Assembly: GCA_016719615.1 (NCBI GenBank)
Contig: JADJYQ010000001.1
Span: 1,524,501-1,588,500 of the forward strand
DNA from: Saprospiraceae bacterium
GTDB lineage: Bacteria > Bacteroidota > Bacteroidia > Chitinophagales > Saprospiraceae
Length of the DNA: 64,000 bases
Direction: 5' to 3'
This document shows, piece by piece, positions 9,109-19,752 of this stretch (positions are counted from its first letter, which is position 1; every line of letters starts with the position of its first letter). A model generated the notes under the pieces. That model was not told the origin of the DNA, searched no databases, and was given only the letters and a program-made list of their open reading frames with translations. The translations under genes were made by a program, and so were the position numbers.

Positions 9109-9639
9109 TTACATAAACCGACTGCAAATTTGCCAGCAAGCAATTCCGGCTGCCACACTCACATTTAAACTGTGTTTAACACCAAACTGAGGAATTTCAA
9201 GACAGGCATCTAATAATTCGATGATTGACTGATCGATGCCATTAATTTCGTGACCCAAAATCAATACATATTTTGAATTTAAATCAACGGGGTATTGGTG
9301 TAAAGCAATACTATCTATTGTTTGCTCTATTCCTAAAAGTTGATAGCCTTCCGCTTTTAAAACGTTTAAGTCTTCAGCCAAATTTTGACTCAATTTCCAG
9401 GATACATGATGCTGGGCTCCCAAAGCAGTTTTAAGGATTTCGGGATGCGGCGGTTTCGCGCATTGCGGTCCTAACAACAAGGATTCAATCCGGAATGCAT
9501 CGGCAATTCTGAATAAAGAACCAATATTATGTCCTGATCGGATATTATCTGCGCATAGAATCAGTGGAAATTTCTGACTTTGAATAAATTCCTCACTTGA
9601 GATCCGATTTAATTCTTCCAGTTCTTTTTTGCGGACCAA
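9109..9639 (-). CDS. SpoU/TrmH-family RNA 2'-O-methyltransferase
   Basis: A 176-residue SPOUT methyltransferase that methylates a ribose 2'-OH in tRNA or rRNA. Seen: motif 1 NIRSGHNIGSLFRIADAF, motif 2 ILGHEINGI, and motif 3 LEIPQFGVKHSLNVSVAAGI, which together make the trefoil-knot SAM site with the catalytic Arg and Asn. Only the catalytic domain is present, without an N-terminal RNA-binding domain. No ATG fits; the likely start is TTG at 9639, six bases after the pyrG stop and just after AAGGAA. It is therefore translated from the pyrG transcript. The RNA target cannot be read from the sequence. Confidence 0.87.
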   Translation of the reverse strand: MVRKKELEELNRISSEEFIQSQKFPLILCADNIRSGHNIGSLFRIADAFRIESLLLGPQCAKPPHPEILKTALGAQHHVSWKLSQNLAEDLNVLKAEGYQLLGIEQTIDSIALHQYPVDLNSKYVLILGHEINGIDQSIIELLDACLEIPQFGVKHSLNVSVAAGIACWQICSRFM

Positions 9640-9645
9640 ATTCCT

Positions 9646-11259
9646 TTATTTTTTAGTTTTTTTCTGAATACATGCTTTGATAAAACCTATAAATAAAGGA
9701 TGTGGCGCTTCAACGGTACTTTTTAATTCAGGATGAAATTGAACACCAACAAACCAGGGATGATCTTTTAGTTCTACAATTTCAACCAAACCCTGATCTG
9801 GATTAATTCCTGTGGGTGTTAGACCGGCTTGTTTAGCCTGCTCCAAATAATCATTGTTAAATTCATACCGATGCCTGTGACGTTCATAAATGGACTCGGT
9901 TTTATAACATTTTTTAGCAAGTGATTTGTCGCTTAAAATGCAATTGTAAGCACCTAATCGCATGGTGCCACCTTTGTTTTTAACCTTTTTTTGATTTTCC
10001 ATCATGTCAATGACGGGATGAGTCGATTTAGAGTTAACCTCTGTTGAAGCCGCATCTTTATAACCAACCACATTTCTAAAAAATTCTACAACTGCACATT
10101 GCATGCCTAGGCAAATTCCAAAAAATGGCATTTTATGGGTCCTTGCGTAATTTATAGCTCTGATTTTTCCATCTATTCCCCTCTCCCCAAATCCCGGGGC
10201 GACCAATATTCCGTCTAATTCTTTGAGTGCTTTTTCGACTTCGAGATCGTTTTCAAGATCTTCAGAATGGATGGGAATGACTTTCACTTTGCACTCGTTA
10301 AAGGCTCCAGCATGAACGAATGCCTCATGTATGGACTTGTAGGCATCCGGCAGCTCAATATATTTGCCAACTAAGCCAATTGTAACAGATTCGCTTGGAT
10401 TCTTGAGCTGTCCTAAAAACTTTTTCCAATTTTTCAAATCAGGTTCTGCCTTTGTTGGCAGATTCAATTTTTCCAACACTCTGACATCCAATTTTTCCTT
10501 TAGCATTAGTAATGGTACGTCGTAAATTGTATCGGCATCGATTGCTTCGATTACATTCTCGCGTTGAAGGTTGCAAAACAATGCAAGTTTGGCTCTAATT
10601 TCGTCGGTGATGGGTCTTTCTGTACGACATACCAGAATATCAGGTTGGATCCCTGCTTCCAGTAATTCTTTTACGGAATGCTGGCTAGGCTTGGTCTTCA
10701 ATTCTTTAGCAGCCGCTAAATATGGGATCAGGGTTAAATGGATAGTTACCACATTTTGAGTTCCAACATCCATTCTAAATTGCCTGAGGGCCTCCAAATA
10801 AGGCAATGATTCTATATCGCCCACTGTGCCGCCTAGTTCGGTGATGACTAATTGATAACCTGAGTCTCCCAAAAGTGAAATTCTCCTTTTTATTTCATCC
10901 GTAATATGAGGAATGACTTGTACTGTTTTCCCTAGGTAATCTCCTTTACGCTCTTTGTCGATAACAGTTTGATAGATCTTTCCAGTGGTAATATTATTGG
11001 ATTGCGATGTTGGCTTGTTTAAAAATCGTTCATAATGACCTAAATCAAGGTCGGTTTCAGCCCCATCATCTGTTACATAACATTCACCATGCTCGTATGG
11101 ATTGAGCGTGCCAGGATCAATATTAATGTAAGGATCAAATTTTTGAATGGTAACATTATACCCTCTTGCTTGTAGTAGTTTTGCAAGAGATGCAGATATA
11201 ATGCCTTTGCCAAGAGAGGAAGTAACCCCGCCCGTAACAAAAATGTATTTTGCAGCCAT
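9646..11259 (-). CDS. pyrG: CTP synthase
   Basis: Converts UTP to CTP with ATP and glutamine, the last step of pyrimidine nucleotide synthesis. The 537 residues show the two standard domains. The N-terminal synthetase carries FVTGGVTSSLGKGI and the Mg2+/UTP-binding DPYINIDPGTLNP and GGTVGDIESLPYLEA; the C-terminal class I glutamine amidotransferase carries the nucleophile Cys in FGICLGMQ and the His/Glu dyad in VQFHPELKS. Length and motifs are complete. pyrR and pyrB lie 40 kb away in another operon. No pyrimidine attenuator could be seen upstream. Confidence 0.97.
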   Translation of the reverse strand: MAAKYIFVTGGVTSSLGKGIISASLAKLLQARGYNVTIQKFDPYINIDPGTLNPYEHGECYVTDDGAETDLDLGHYERFLNKPTSQSNNITTGKIYQTVIDKERKGDYLGKTVQVIPHITDEIKRRISLLGDSGYQLVITELGGTVGDIESLPYLEALRQFRMDVGTQNVVTIHLTLIPYLAAAKELKTKPSQHSVKELLEAGIQPDILVCRTERPITDEIRAKLALFCNLQRENVIEAIDADTIYDVPLLMLKEKLDVRVLEKLNLPTKAEPDLKNWKKFLGQLKNPSESVTIGLVGKYIELPDAYKSIHEAFVHAGAFNECKVKVIPIHSEDLENDLEVEKALKELDGILVAPGFGERGIDGKIRAINYARTHKMPFFGICLGMQCAVVEFFRNVVGYKDAASTEVNSKSTHPVIDMMENQKKVKNKGGTMRLGAYNCILSDKSLAKKCYKTESIYERHRHRYEFNNDYLEQAKQAGLTPTGINPDQGLVEIVELKDHPWFVGVQFHPELKSTVEAPHPLFIGFIKACIQKKTKK

Positions 11260-11314
11260 AGTGAAATTCCTTTACTTTGTTACGGGATGTAAAGGTAGTC
11301 CTAAATTTCAATAA

Positions 11315-12082
11315 ATGGATACATCAAGCTATCATAGCCGTCAGATTTATATCTACCCTATTAAATCAGGTCCACCCGTTCGCAAGCAAAAATTGGAATG
11401 GGAGGATGGTTGTCTTAAATATGATAGATACTGGATGTTAGCAAAGCCTAATGGGGAGTTTATTACACAAAGGGCATTTCCGCAACTCAATACTTTGCTC
11501 ATGGAAGAAAAAGAGCATTCTTTTATCCTCATGACCCACGATGCGCGATTCCCGGCTATTGAATTTCCTAAACAGATGGAAGCTTTGGATAGATTATCTG
11601 TTGAAATCTGGGGCCATCAAATAGATGCTTATCTTACCCAAAAAGAACTTGCTCAATGGATGTCGGATTTTCTAAGCGAAAAAATACATGTCGTTTTTCA
11701 ACCTCTAAGAACCAAAACAGTTACTAAAGGAAATTTGGATATTCAAATGTTATTAAATTTTCAAGATGCCTATCCTATCCATGTTATAAATACTGCTTCC
11801 ATACAATGGCTGAAGGAAGCTTGCAAAAAGCAATTGCACCCTTTACAATTCAGAGCAAATATTTATGTAGATCTGAAAAAAGCATTTGTAGAAGATCAGA
11901 TTAATAATATCACAATTAATGAGATCCCATTTTTAAAAATTAAAGATTGTGAACGATGTGTTATGGTCAACTTGCATCCTGGTTCTGATGTATTTCATAA
12001 GGAGCCATTGGCTACTCTTAGCACTTACAGAAGAAAAGGAAACTATGTGCATTTCGGCATCTATGTTAAACCGGAGATATAA
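11315..12082 (+). CDS. MOSC-domain molybdenum-cofactor sulfurtransferase-like protein
   Basis: A 255-residue protein with an N-terminal MOSC beta-barrel domain (IYPIKSG at about residues 10-16, WMLAKPNGEFITQR) and a C-terminal MOSC domain (FRANIYVDLKKAF, then CERCVMVNLHPG with the conserved cysteine, then ATLSTYRRKGNYVHFGIYV). It resembles the YcbX/mARC family, whose members bind a molybdenum cofactor and reduce N-hydroxylated compounds or act in sulfur transfer. Redox partner domains (ferredoxin/flavodoxin) found in some relatives are absent. It is transcribed alone, divergent from pyrG, and ends in a strong terminator. Confidence 0.85.
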   Translation: MDTSSYHSRQIYIYPIKSGPPVRKQKLEWEDGCLKYDRYWMLAKPNGEFITQRAFPQLNTLLMEEKEHSFILMTHDARFPAIEFPKQMEALDRLSVEIWGHQIDAYLTQKELAQWMSDFLSEKIHVVFQPLRTKTVTKGNLDIQMLLNFQDAYPIHVINTASIQWLKEACKKQLHPLQFRANIYVDLKKAFVEDQINNITINEIPFLKIKDCERCVMVNLHPGSDVFHKEPLATLSTYRRKGNYVHFGIYVKPEI

Positions 12083-12084
12083 AA

Positions 12085-12117
12085 AAAAAGGATAAGCAGA
12101 ATTTGCTTATCCTTTTT
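12085..12117. terminator. Bidirectional intrinsic terminator
   Basis: A perfect 14-bp stem (AAAAAGGATAAGCA / TGCTTATCCTTTTT) with a five-base loop GAATT, flanked by A's on one side and T's on the other. It lies between the MOSC gene and the M4 protease gene, which converge here, so it can stop both transcripts. It is the best hairpin in the window. Confidence 0.93.
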
Positions 12118-12136
12118 AATATTTTCGAATTATAGA

Positions 12137-15100
12137 TTATTGTTTCACTATTTTGAAGTTCTGTGAGTTTCCATTTTCAAAAACAAGTTCTAAAATGTAA
12201 GTTCCAGGAACCATATTTGAAACATCGATGCTTTTTGTGCCAGGGAGCATTTTGTCTTTCAAACTTACCCCTCCCAGGATATTGCTTAATTTAAAAGCAA
12301 CTATTTGTTTTGTATTGGAAGTTAATTGAATAAATAACATATTATCTACTGGATTGGGTAGTAGGTTGACCTCATTTCTAATATTTTCGTTATCAGATTT
12401 TACAACTTCACCAAATATTTTCAAATTATCCAAAAGGACATAATCTTTGCTTAAGTCAATATTAGATGTTAAAGAGTCCAATGATCCTTCCAGAACGAGA
12501 TTTCCAATTTCAATGCTTACGGTTCCACCTGTTAATGGAATTTCTTGTTCAAAATGTTTCATCTCCGGGGTTCTGCTTCCATCTTGCAGGTAAATTGCGT
12601 TACCTATGGATTGTCCGTTTTCATTTCTAAAGATGACTCTTGTAACGGCAGCTCTTGTAATATCGGTGAGGATAGAGTCATATAAAGGATTGCCTATTTT
12701 TTGCAAGTAGTCAAATGCCAAATACGCTTTTTGAAGTCGTTCTGTATTGACACAAGCATATAAAGTTGTAGTGAATTTAGGATTACTGGAGAACATATTT
12801 CCAATAGTTCCGCTTACAATTGGTACCAGTCTGTTCTGATCATTTAGAATTTTACCACCAGAGATAAGCAAAGCTTCAGAACCAAAAATATTGGAGTTGA
12901 TATCCAGTAATTGATTTGAATCAGGCCTTACCACTAATAGAGTGGAGTCAAATTTTAAATCAGTAAATGGTTCTAAATAGCCAATAGTAGCATTATCAAT
13001 AAAGACAGCATTGAAGTAAGCGCTGTTATTTGCAGTCAGTGTATCATTTAAATATTCGAGTTTTGCAAGCACTTTGCGGTGGCCTAAAAATTCGCGATTG
13101 ATATCAAATTGAGGAGTTCTGTAATTTGCATTAGGATAAATGGTTCTATCTACAGCGAAAATGTGTTCAATAGATTTTCCATCGTATGAAAGCGTAATTT
13201 TAATAGGTGTTCCAACAGGAACAGGATGGCAACCTAAATAATTAGAAACTACTTGTGCAGTTACAGTTCTTCCTTCACAAATAGAACCTGAAGCATTTAT
13301 GCTGGTGACTCGGAAATCATGTTCCCCATTGCCGTTTTTAGAAATTAATAAGGGCAATCTATTATTAACCGTATCTGCATCACCAATAAATTCTGCTTCA
13401 ACCTGTATTGTAATATTTGTCCTTTCAATAAAAGGGCTTCGGATAAATTTATATATCAAAGATTGTCCTGGATGGAGATCTTCACTAAGTGTAAGTAATT
13501 CAGTAATTTTATTTCTGCGAGGCACTGAAATATGCATATTGATTTCAGTTCCTGCAGATATGGTCATGCCACAACTTAAATTTACAAGTCTCACTTCGAC
13601 TGGAAAGTAACCTTCTTTACATGATACTTGAGGGATTTTCTCATTAACAAGCATAAGATCATTGTCAGAATGGCGAGCACCCATTCCAACCGCCAACCAA
13701 GCTTCGACAATATTCTTATAGTTCTCTGAACATTTTCCATATCGCTGTTCGGCAATAGTTAATGTAGCCTGGCGCATATCGTAATATTTGGATGTTTTGC
13801 CTAAGTACAAAGTCATCGCTTCATATACTATAGAAACAGCTTCTCGAATTCCAATTTTTTTGACATCAAAATCGACATTTTTTTCAGTTTTACCATTCCC
13901 TCCTTCCGATAATAAATAAAACCAGTAATTCAAAACGCCGCTATTCGAATGTACTCCCCCATTGTCACCGGAATTAGCAACCCATTTGTTTCCTTTATAA
14001 TTTTTAGGGTTTCCAAATCTAACAGGGTCTGACATACTTCTGAACGCAGTGTCTGCTTGGTGAAAAAATCTTGAACCCAGCAACCAGTTAAAATTGGAAG
14101 AATCATATTCAAATTCTACGGCTTTACCAACGATATCGCTATAACTTTCATTTAAAGCTCCAGATTCATATAGGTATTCCAAACCACAAGTATGTTGAGT
14201 GAGTCCATGTGTAATCTCGTGTGCTACTACATCCAATGAAGTTAAAGGATTCGTAATGACGGAGTCACCTATGCCAAAATTTGTGCCTAGGCCATCCCAA
14301 AAAGCATTTACATAGAAAGTTGTATCTATGATTTTGTTCAAAAGTTTAGATCCTTTATCATCTACTCCATTTCTTTTAAAATAATTTTTATAATAATCAT
14401 AAGTAGCCTGGGCTCCAAAATGAACATCCAAGGCTCCTTTTCTTTGTGTAAAACTGCCTGCTTCCCAGTTGTTGTCATCGTCTGTATATTTTCGTCCTGT
14501 TGCGGAAACAGTTTCAATGCCATCGCCTCTTGTCAAATCCAAAAGCTCGAATTGTCCGGAGACCATTTCTGTTTCTATACTTCTTTGTCCATGATATAAG
14601 GTATGCGCATCTCCTGGTCCACCGCCAAAGCAGGTCATCAAAATATTATGTTCAAGAATTAAGGTACCATTCTGAGCATCGATGTATACCCTTTTTTTAG
14701 CCAAAGGTTGGTGGCTGTAAATTTCAATTTTATAAGCTAACCGCATGTTTCCGGAAATTTCCGGATATGCTTCATCCATCCATACTAACTGAGGTTTAGG
14801 GTAATGGGAAGCATCATTTTCCCAGGCATACATTTGGGAAGGTAAAGTAGTTTTGGCAATTTCGATTGCACTTGAAATATCTATTTTTGCAGTTGCGTTA
14901 ATGTCTAATTGAAATGGAATACTTCCATTCACAGATATGACATTTTCGTTTTGACTATGAATAAACAATTCACTGCCTAAAACTTCCAGATCTCTGTAAT
15001 AGTGTTGCAGTTTTCTGTGTCGAATTTGATTTTGATCTGTGATATCAGATTTTAAATGTAGTTCGTTCAATTCCGGGTATTGAAAATCCTGATTAAATTT

Positions 15101-15256
15101 CTTCAAATATTCGCTTGTGCGAATGATTTCCTGAGTTGATGGATTGATCCAATAATGACTTTTTGCTTTGGTAAATAGGTCAGCTTGGTTTTGAGCCATT
15201 AGAGTTGAAAAACTAATGGAGAAACATAGGAATACAATATGTAAATGTTGTTTCAT
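12137..15256 (-). CDS. Secreted M4 (thermolysin-like) metalloprotease with T9SS sorting domain
   Basis: A 1039-residue exported zinc protease. Seen in order: a signal peptide ending near QNQ; an FTP/PepSY-type propeptide (about 40-200) that chaperones folding; the M4 catalytic domain with HEITH at about residue 343 and the third zinc ligand in GALNESYSDI; and the active-site His in DNGGVHSNSGVLNYW. A long beta-rich region of CARDB-like repeats follows from about 540, then a C-terminal T9SS type A sorting domain (LLPNPVDNMLFIQL, YILELVF). All catalytic residues are intact, so it should be an active extracellular endopeptidase. It ends a run of minus-strand secretion-related genes, 54 bases after the adhesin-like gene. 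Confidence 0.93.
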   Translation of the reverse strand: MKQHLHIVFLCFSISFSTLMAQNQADLFTKAKSHYWINPSTQEIIRTSEYLKKFNQDFQYPELNELHLKSDITDQNQIRHRKLQHYYRDLEVLGSELFIHSQNENVISVNGSIPFQLDINATAKIDISSAIEIAKTTLPSQMYAWENDASHYPKPQLVWMDEAYPEISGNMRLAYKIEIYSHQPLAKKRVYIDAQNGTLILEHNILMTCFGGGPGDAHTLYHGQRSIETEMVSGQFELLDLTRGDGIETVSATGRKYTDDDNNWEAGSFTQRKGALDVHFGAQATYDYYKNYFKRNGVDDKGSKLLNKIIDTTFYVNAFWDGLGTNFGIGDSVITNPLTSLDVVAHEITHGLTQHTCGLEYLYESGALNESYSDIVGKAVEFEYDSSNFNWLLGSRFFHQADTAFRSMSDPVRFGNPKNYKGNKWVANSGDNGGVHSNSGVLNYWFYLLSEGGNGKTEKNVDFDVKKIGIREAVSIVYEAMTLYLGKTSKYYDMRQATLTIAEQRYGKCSENYKNIVEAWLAVGMGARHSDNDLMLVNEKIPQVSCKEGYFPVEVRLVNLSCGMTISAGTEINMHISVPRRNKITELLTLSEDLHPGQSLIYKFIRSPFIERTNITIQVEAEFIGDADTVNNRLPLLISKNGNGEHDFRVTSINASGSICEGRTVTAQVVSNYLGCHPVPVGTPIKITLSYDGKSIEHIFAVDRTIYPNANYRTPQFDINREFLGHRKVLAKLEYLNDTLTANNSAYFNAVFIDNATIGYLEPFTDLKFDSTLLVVRPDSNQLLDINSNIFGSEALLISGGKILNDQNRLVPIVSGTIGNMFSSNPKFTTTLYACVNTERLQKAYLAFDYLQKIGNPLYDSILTDITRAAVTRVIFRNENGQSIGNAIYLQDGSRTPEMKHFEQEIPLTGGTVSIEIGNLVLEGSLDSLTSNIDLSKDYVLLDNLKIFGEVVKSDNENIRNEVNLLPNPVDNMLFIQLTSNTKQIVAFKLSNILGGVSLKDKMLPGTKSIDVSNMVPGTYILELVFENGNSQNFKIVKQ

Positions 15257-15310
15257 AAAATGGTTTAACGTTTATTTAAATGAGGTTTATTGAATTGCGT
15301 TTCGGGAAAT

Positions 15311-18038
15311 TTATAATTTTACAAACCGTAAAATGTCACTCGTGGTTTTATTCTGAACTTTTAAATAATAAATGCCGGCAGGAAGTGACTCTACTTGCAT
15401 GGTATAGGTTTCAATGCTATTTGAAATTTCTTTAACTATTTCACAAGGAAAGGATTTTCCACTGCTATTGTATAAAGTAAATTTAATATCCGAAAAAGGA
15501 GATACCAGTAATTGAATGGCTATTTTCTTGTTTGCCGGATTAGGGTATAGCCTTAAAATATTAATTTTAGAATCATTACTTGAATTCACAGGTAAACATT
15601 CAATGATTCCAGTGGATGATAAACTACAGCCAAATGTATCAGTCATCTGTATATTGTAAGTATCCAAATGGTTTAAAGTATCCCCATTTTGATTTCCTGT
15701 AAAGGAGATACCACCCGCATAACTTGAAGCAAAAACATTTAAAACCGCCTTACCCGTGCGATCGCCATTAGCATCTGTAAGACAACTGTAATCAACTTTC
15801 AATTCAGGTCTGGCAAAAGCGCAAGAGTCAAATTGACATTTAATTTCTCCGGTAATTTGGAAACTACAACCGGCAGCATCTGTTACTGTCGTTCTGAATA
15901 TACTTCCCTGTTCCAGCAATTCTCCTGGTTGATGACCAGTTAAAATGTATCCTCCTAAAGCTCCGCTTATGTTTAAGTTCAAACGAGCCTTAAGCAAGGT
16001 ATCTATGCATTCGTAACTGGGTTCAATGCGCAATGCTGATTGATTACAATCGAAGGGTGGACAATTTATTTTACCTTCTTCAATAATATAACATGAATCA
16101 GAATCAATTAAAACAACTTTATACTCATCTCCATGCTGAAGAATGCTGCCATTAGTTGTACCATAATAAAAGTAAGCGCCGGTTCCACCTATTCCTGCAA
16201 AATCAAGTTTTACCATACCTGTTTGTCTGCCAATAGAGTCTTTTAAACAAGTGCTTGTGACTTGAATGTCTAAATCAGTATTCTTACACTTTTCAGGAGG
16301 CAAACACTGTATTGTTAAAGATGCAAAATCCCTACACCCGGAAGCATCTTCTATAAAGGCTTCCACTTTTGAGCCTGGCAAAAAGTACTCATCGTTTGAA
16401 GGACCTGTATACTGATATGGAAGCCTTCCGCCGGTAGCCGTATAATTAATTCGCCCTAAAACTCCATGAATACATTCTGTAGATAAATTCAGATCCAGGC
16501 TTGAAAAAGCGCTGAGTTGACTCAGCGGATCTATTTTGATGCAAATTGAAGATTCGCTAACTCTTAAAGGATGTACTATGGATGATATTTGCAAATAATA
16601 AGTTTTACCTGCTATCAATCCTTTAAAGCTAAGAAATCCCTTGCATGGATCGGGCTGCTTGCCGCAGGTAATTTCTGTCAACTTATTGCAAGGCCCTTCA
16701 TAGATCGCATAATTGAACATAAACCCACTTTGAATTTGAATTCCAACTTCTTTCTCAGCAGGAGCTATAAAACTATACCAGATATCCGGAGCAGCGTAAA
16801 CCATACAACTGCTTTTTATGTTACTTGCCAAACTGTTGACATTTTGACTTTGAATACAAGTTTGTCCAAGTACGATGGCAGTTGCATTCAAACAATCGTC
16901 ATGAACTGGTTTTTGGCTTGTCCTTTCTTTTATATCAACACAAATATTGCCTTCTATCGTTGAAAAATAGCCGGAAACCTGAAGATAATATTTTGTCTTT
17001 GCACTGGGGTTTTGGAAAATAATTTTGTTTCCTAAATGCTCGCATTGAACTTCCGTGAGTTGATTGCAATCACCTGTAAATAATGTGAGCACATCTGCAA
17101 AATTTGCATTTGAAATAATTTCCAATGCATTGCCATTTGTCGGTATAAAATGATACCAGACATCTGCCCGTGATCTGAAATTTAAACTGGGTTCAGGTTT
17201 GTCAAAACGTGCTTGAAGATTATTATCTACTTGACAATTATTGTTTACATTTAATAATTTACTCTGAGTACATAAATCAGGATTGGGATAAATTGGAATT
17301 TCTTTGATAATGGAAATACATACATCATTGAGATCGTCTCTTCCGTAATAATTTGTTTGCTTGGCAATTCTAAAAAAATAAGTTTTCCCGGCTTCGATAT
17401 TAAAGTGATTGTCCTCACCTCCAAAACCATATTATATTTCCACTTAAACATGGCGCATCTAAAGTAATTTCTACCGCTCGTGAACAATCGTCATTATCAG
17501 GACCATTTAAATATAAATTATCAATTAGTAAAATCGTATTGACATCATTGCCATTGGATTCATATTCGAAAATAAACTGAATCGTTTGCGCATTTGGAGG
17601 AATCTGCAGATCCAAACTTTGATTGACCAGCACAAGGCCATTTTGCACAACATCGTTACTATAGGTTTGTATTAGTGTTTTTGTGCCATCTAACAAACTG
17701 TATAATTTAAGCTGGTTAGGCGCTCCAGCCCTCACAAAACGAAGTCCGAAATCGAGTTTGTAATTGGAATATTTAAATAATGGAAAGGCTTTTGTTGATA
17801 TGCTAAATTTGCGAAATGTAGTATTATTTTTATCCGTTTGCTGGTAAACGATGGTGCAAGTAGCATCTGCCTGTGGCATAAGATTGCTTTTGATGACCGC
17901 AAATGAGTAAGGACCTGCAGCTGTCTCCAAACTCCATTTTTCAGGAAGGGAGCAAGCTGAAAATTGTTCAGAAACGATGAGATTCTGAGCTTGAATATTT
18001 GAAATGCAAACCGCTATAATTATTATTAATTTTTTCAT
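15311..18038 (-). pseudogene. Large T9SS-secreted adhesin-like protein, frameshifted
   Basis: An exported repeat protein: signal peptide ending in IQAQ, a jelly-roll-like N-terminal domain (about 20-190), three pre-peptidase-type modules (each with DDC or an equivalent, a W/Y-x-F core and TYYLQISS or TYFFRIA), and four tandem SprB-like repeats of about 65 residues ending in a paired-Cys GxIxC element. It closes with a T9SS sorting domain (LRLYPNPANKKIAIQLL to YYLKVQN). The first 207 residues and the rest are in different frames; the break is at 17427-17434, where one surplus base (or two missing bases) in an ATAATAT stretch separates LDAPCLSGN from GFGGEDNHFN. Joined, it is about 908 residues. 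A surface adhesin or gliding-type role is inference from the repeats. Confidence 0.8.
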
Positions 18039-18048
18039 CGTGGTTTTT

Positions 18049-19734
18049 TTAAAATATATTGAAACGTCTCATAAAAGTTTTGCCTGCACTGTCCGGCTGA
18101 TATATGTATTCTCCCGGATGTAATTTCCATTTGTTTGGATCCAGTGGAATTGCATAAGAACCCTTCAAAGTATAATCATCGTGTAATATGGCAAGGGTTT
18201 TTCCATCTGCCGCTTTAATGCTTAATTTGACTTGATTTGAAGTAAGCTGACTGAATTTAATATCAATCGTTTTACTGTTGCTTTCATTTGGATTATGTCC
18301 TAATAGTATGGTGTGATAATTCGAGCCGGAGCTTTGTCCTGAACATGGCATATCAAACAAATTTAATCGCGAATAAGGCTGACCCAGACTAAAATCTACC
18401 AAATCTTTATCGAGACACAACCATTGTTCCATGATGCTTGCATACATACTTCTGAAATCGATGGAACTTTGTTTTTCAAAGTACACACGGGTATCACCTG
18501 CTTTTAAAGCAGCGTCGTTTAAATTTATCGGACTGCCATAAAATCCGCCTTTAACTCCCGGACCAAACACGAGCATAGGTGCCATGTTTCCATGGTCTGT
18601 ACCTACTGAACCATTTTCGCGAATGGTTCTTCCGAACTCTGAAAAAGTCATCAAGGACACATTTGTATCCATTCCATCTAGTTTCAGATCATTGAAAAAT
18701 GCAGATACAGATTCAGAAATGTTTTGCATTAACCTATTATGCGGATCCCTTTGATTGGCATGTGTATCAAAACCATCAATATAAACCATATATATCCGGG
18801 TTCCAAGCTTTCCTTTAATGAGACGAGAAACAATTTTTAATTGTTCTGCAAGTCTTGAAACAGTATTGAGCGGATAAGTAACTTTATTACTGGTCTGGTT
18901 ATATGCTTGAGTTACAGATTGACTGTACCGAAGTGAGTTATTCGTCAATTGCCTTAGAAATTCAACCTCCTGACCGCTTGGACAATCACTCAAACCATCT
19001 GTTGGATAAAGCTTTCCATATTGAGCAAGGCGATAAAATTCGTTGGGATCATTGAATACCAATTCAAATTGTTGATTGGTTTCAGATCTGAAAACCAAAT
19101 CCGCATTATAACCAATTCTCAATGCAGGTGGAACAGTTGGCGGGGTTTCTGTGAATACAGGAAATTCCTGATCCAAATATCTACCCATGTAACCAGATTT
19201 ATATCTGGGATCGTAAAGATTGTCTGCGGCAGATGCCCAATTATCAATGCTGCTAAAATGCGAATAATCCTGATTGGGGTATCCAACATTGTGAAGCACA
19301 GCCATGTTTCCTTCATTCCATAAAGGCATTAATGCATTCATCGAGTTAGGAATCGCAAATTCATCTGGCCCAAATCCTGATAATACCGTATTAGCAGTGT
19401 AGTCTGTTCCAAATTTATGACTTATACTAGGGCGATAATTTAAATATTCAAGTCTTCCAACATGATCACTATGCGGAAAGACCATATTTAATCCATCGTT
19501 GCCTCCAAACATTTTCAGTAGAACAATAATGTTATCTCCACCTCCTATAACAGAAGCAGGTAAGTCCGAAGATAAGAGTGGACTCACAGGCAAACCACTA
19601 AGCAGCATGGTACCAAGTCCTGCGATACCACCCGTCATCAGAAATTGTCGTCTGTTCCACATGAGGTGGTCTTCCGTATGTTTCTCCCCAAGATCGCTGC
19701 GGAATAAATTGTGATTTTTATGATCTAAGCACAT
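18049..19734 (-). CDS. DUF1501 (sulfatase-like fold) secreted protein with Tat signal
   Basis: A 561-residue protein of the DUF1501 family, related to the alkaline phosphatase/sulfatase fold. Seen: a twin-arginine motif NRRQFLMTGGIAGLG after a 26-residue leader, GGNDGLNMVFPH near residue 75, a central YIDGFDTHANQ, and FSEFGRTIRENGSVGTDHGN, the conserved metal-site-like block of the family. The C-terminal 90 residues form a small beta domain (YHTILLGHN onward) that may be an attachment domain. It follows the DUF1800 gene by 18 bases, the usual partnership in Bacteroidota and Planctomycetes. The biochemical function of DUF1501 is unknown. Confidence 0.88.
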   Translation of the reverse strand: MCLDHKNHNLFRSDLGEKHTEDHLMWNRRQFLMTGGIAGLGTMLLSGLPVSPLLSSDLPASVIGGGDNIIVLLKMFGGNDGLNMVFPHSDHVGRLEYLNYRPSISHKFGTDYTANTVLSGFGPDEFAIPNSMNALMPLWNEGNMAVLHNVGYPNQDYSHFSSIDNWASAADNLYDPRYKSGYMGRYLDQEFPVFTETPPTVPPALRIGYNADLVFRSETNQQFELVFNDPNEFYRLAQYGKLYPTDGLSDCPSGQEVEFLRQLTNNSLRYSQSVTQAYNQTSNKVTYPLNTVSRLAEQLKIVSRLIKGKLGTRIYMVYIDGFDTHANQRDPHNRLMQNISESVSAFFNDLKLDGMDTNVSLMTFSEFGRTIRENGSVGTDHGNMAPMLVFGPGVKGGFYGSPINLNDAALKAGDTRVYFEKQSSIDFRSMYASIMEQWLCLDKDLVDFSLGQPYSRLNLFDMPCSGQSSGSNYHTILLGHNPNESNSKTIDIKFSQLTSNQVKLSIKAADGKTLAILHDDYTLKGSYAIPLDPNKWKLHPGEYIYQPDSAGKTFMRRFNIF

Positions 19735-19752
19735 GTTGTAATGAATTGGAAT

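Noticed and set aside
16589..16963. 124-codon open frame opposite the T9SS adhesin-like gene
   Set aside because: Lies fully inside a protein with clear repeats on the other strand.
17251..17487. 78-codon frame at the break of the adhesin-like gene
   Set aside because: Overlaps both real frames and has no family features.
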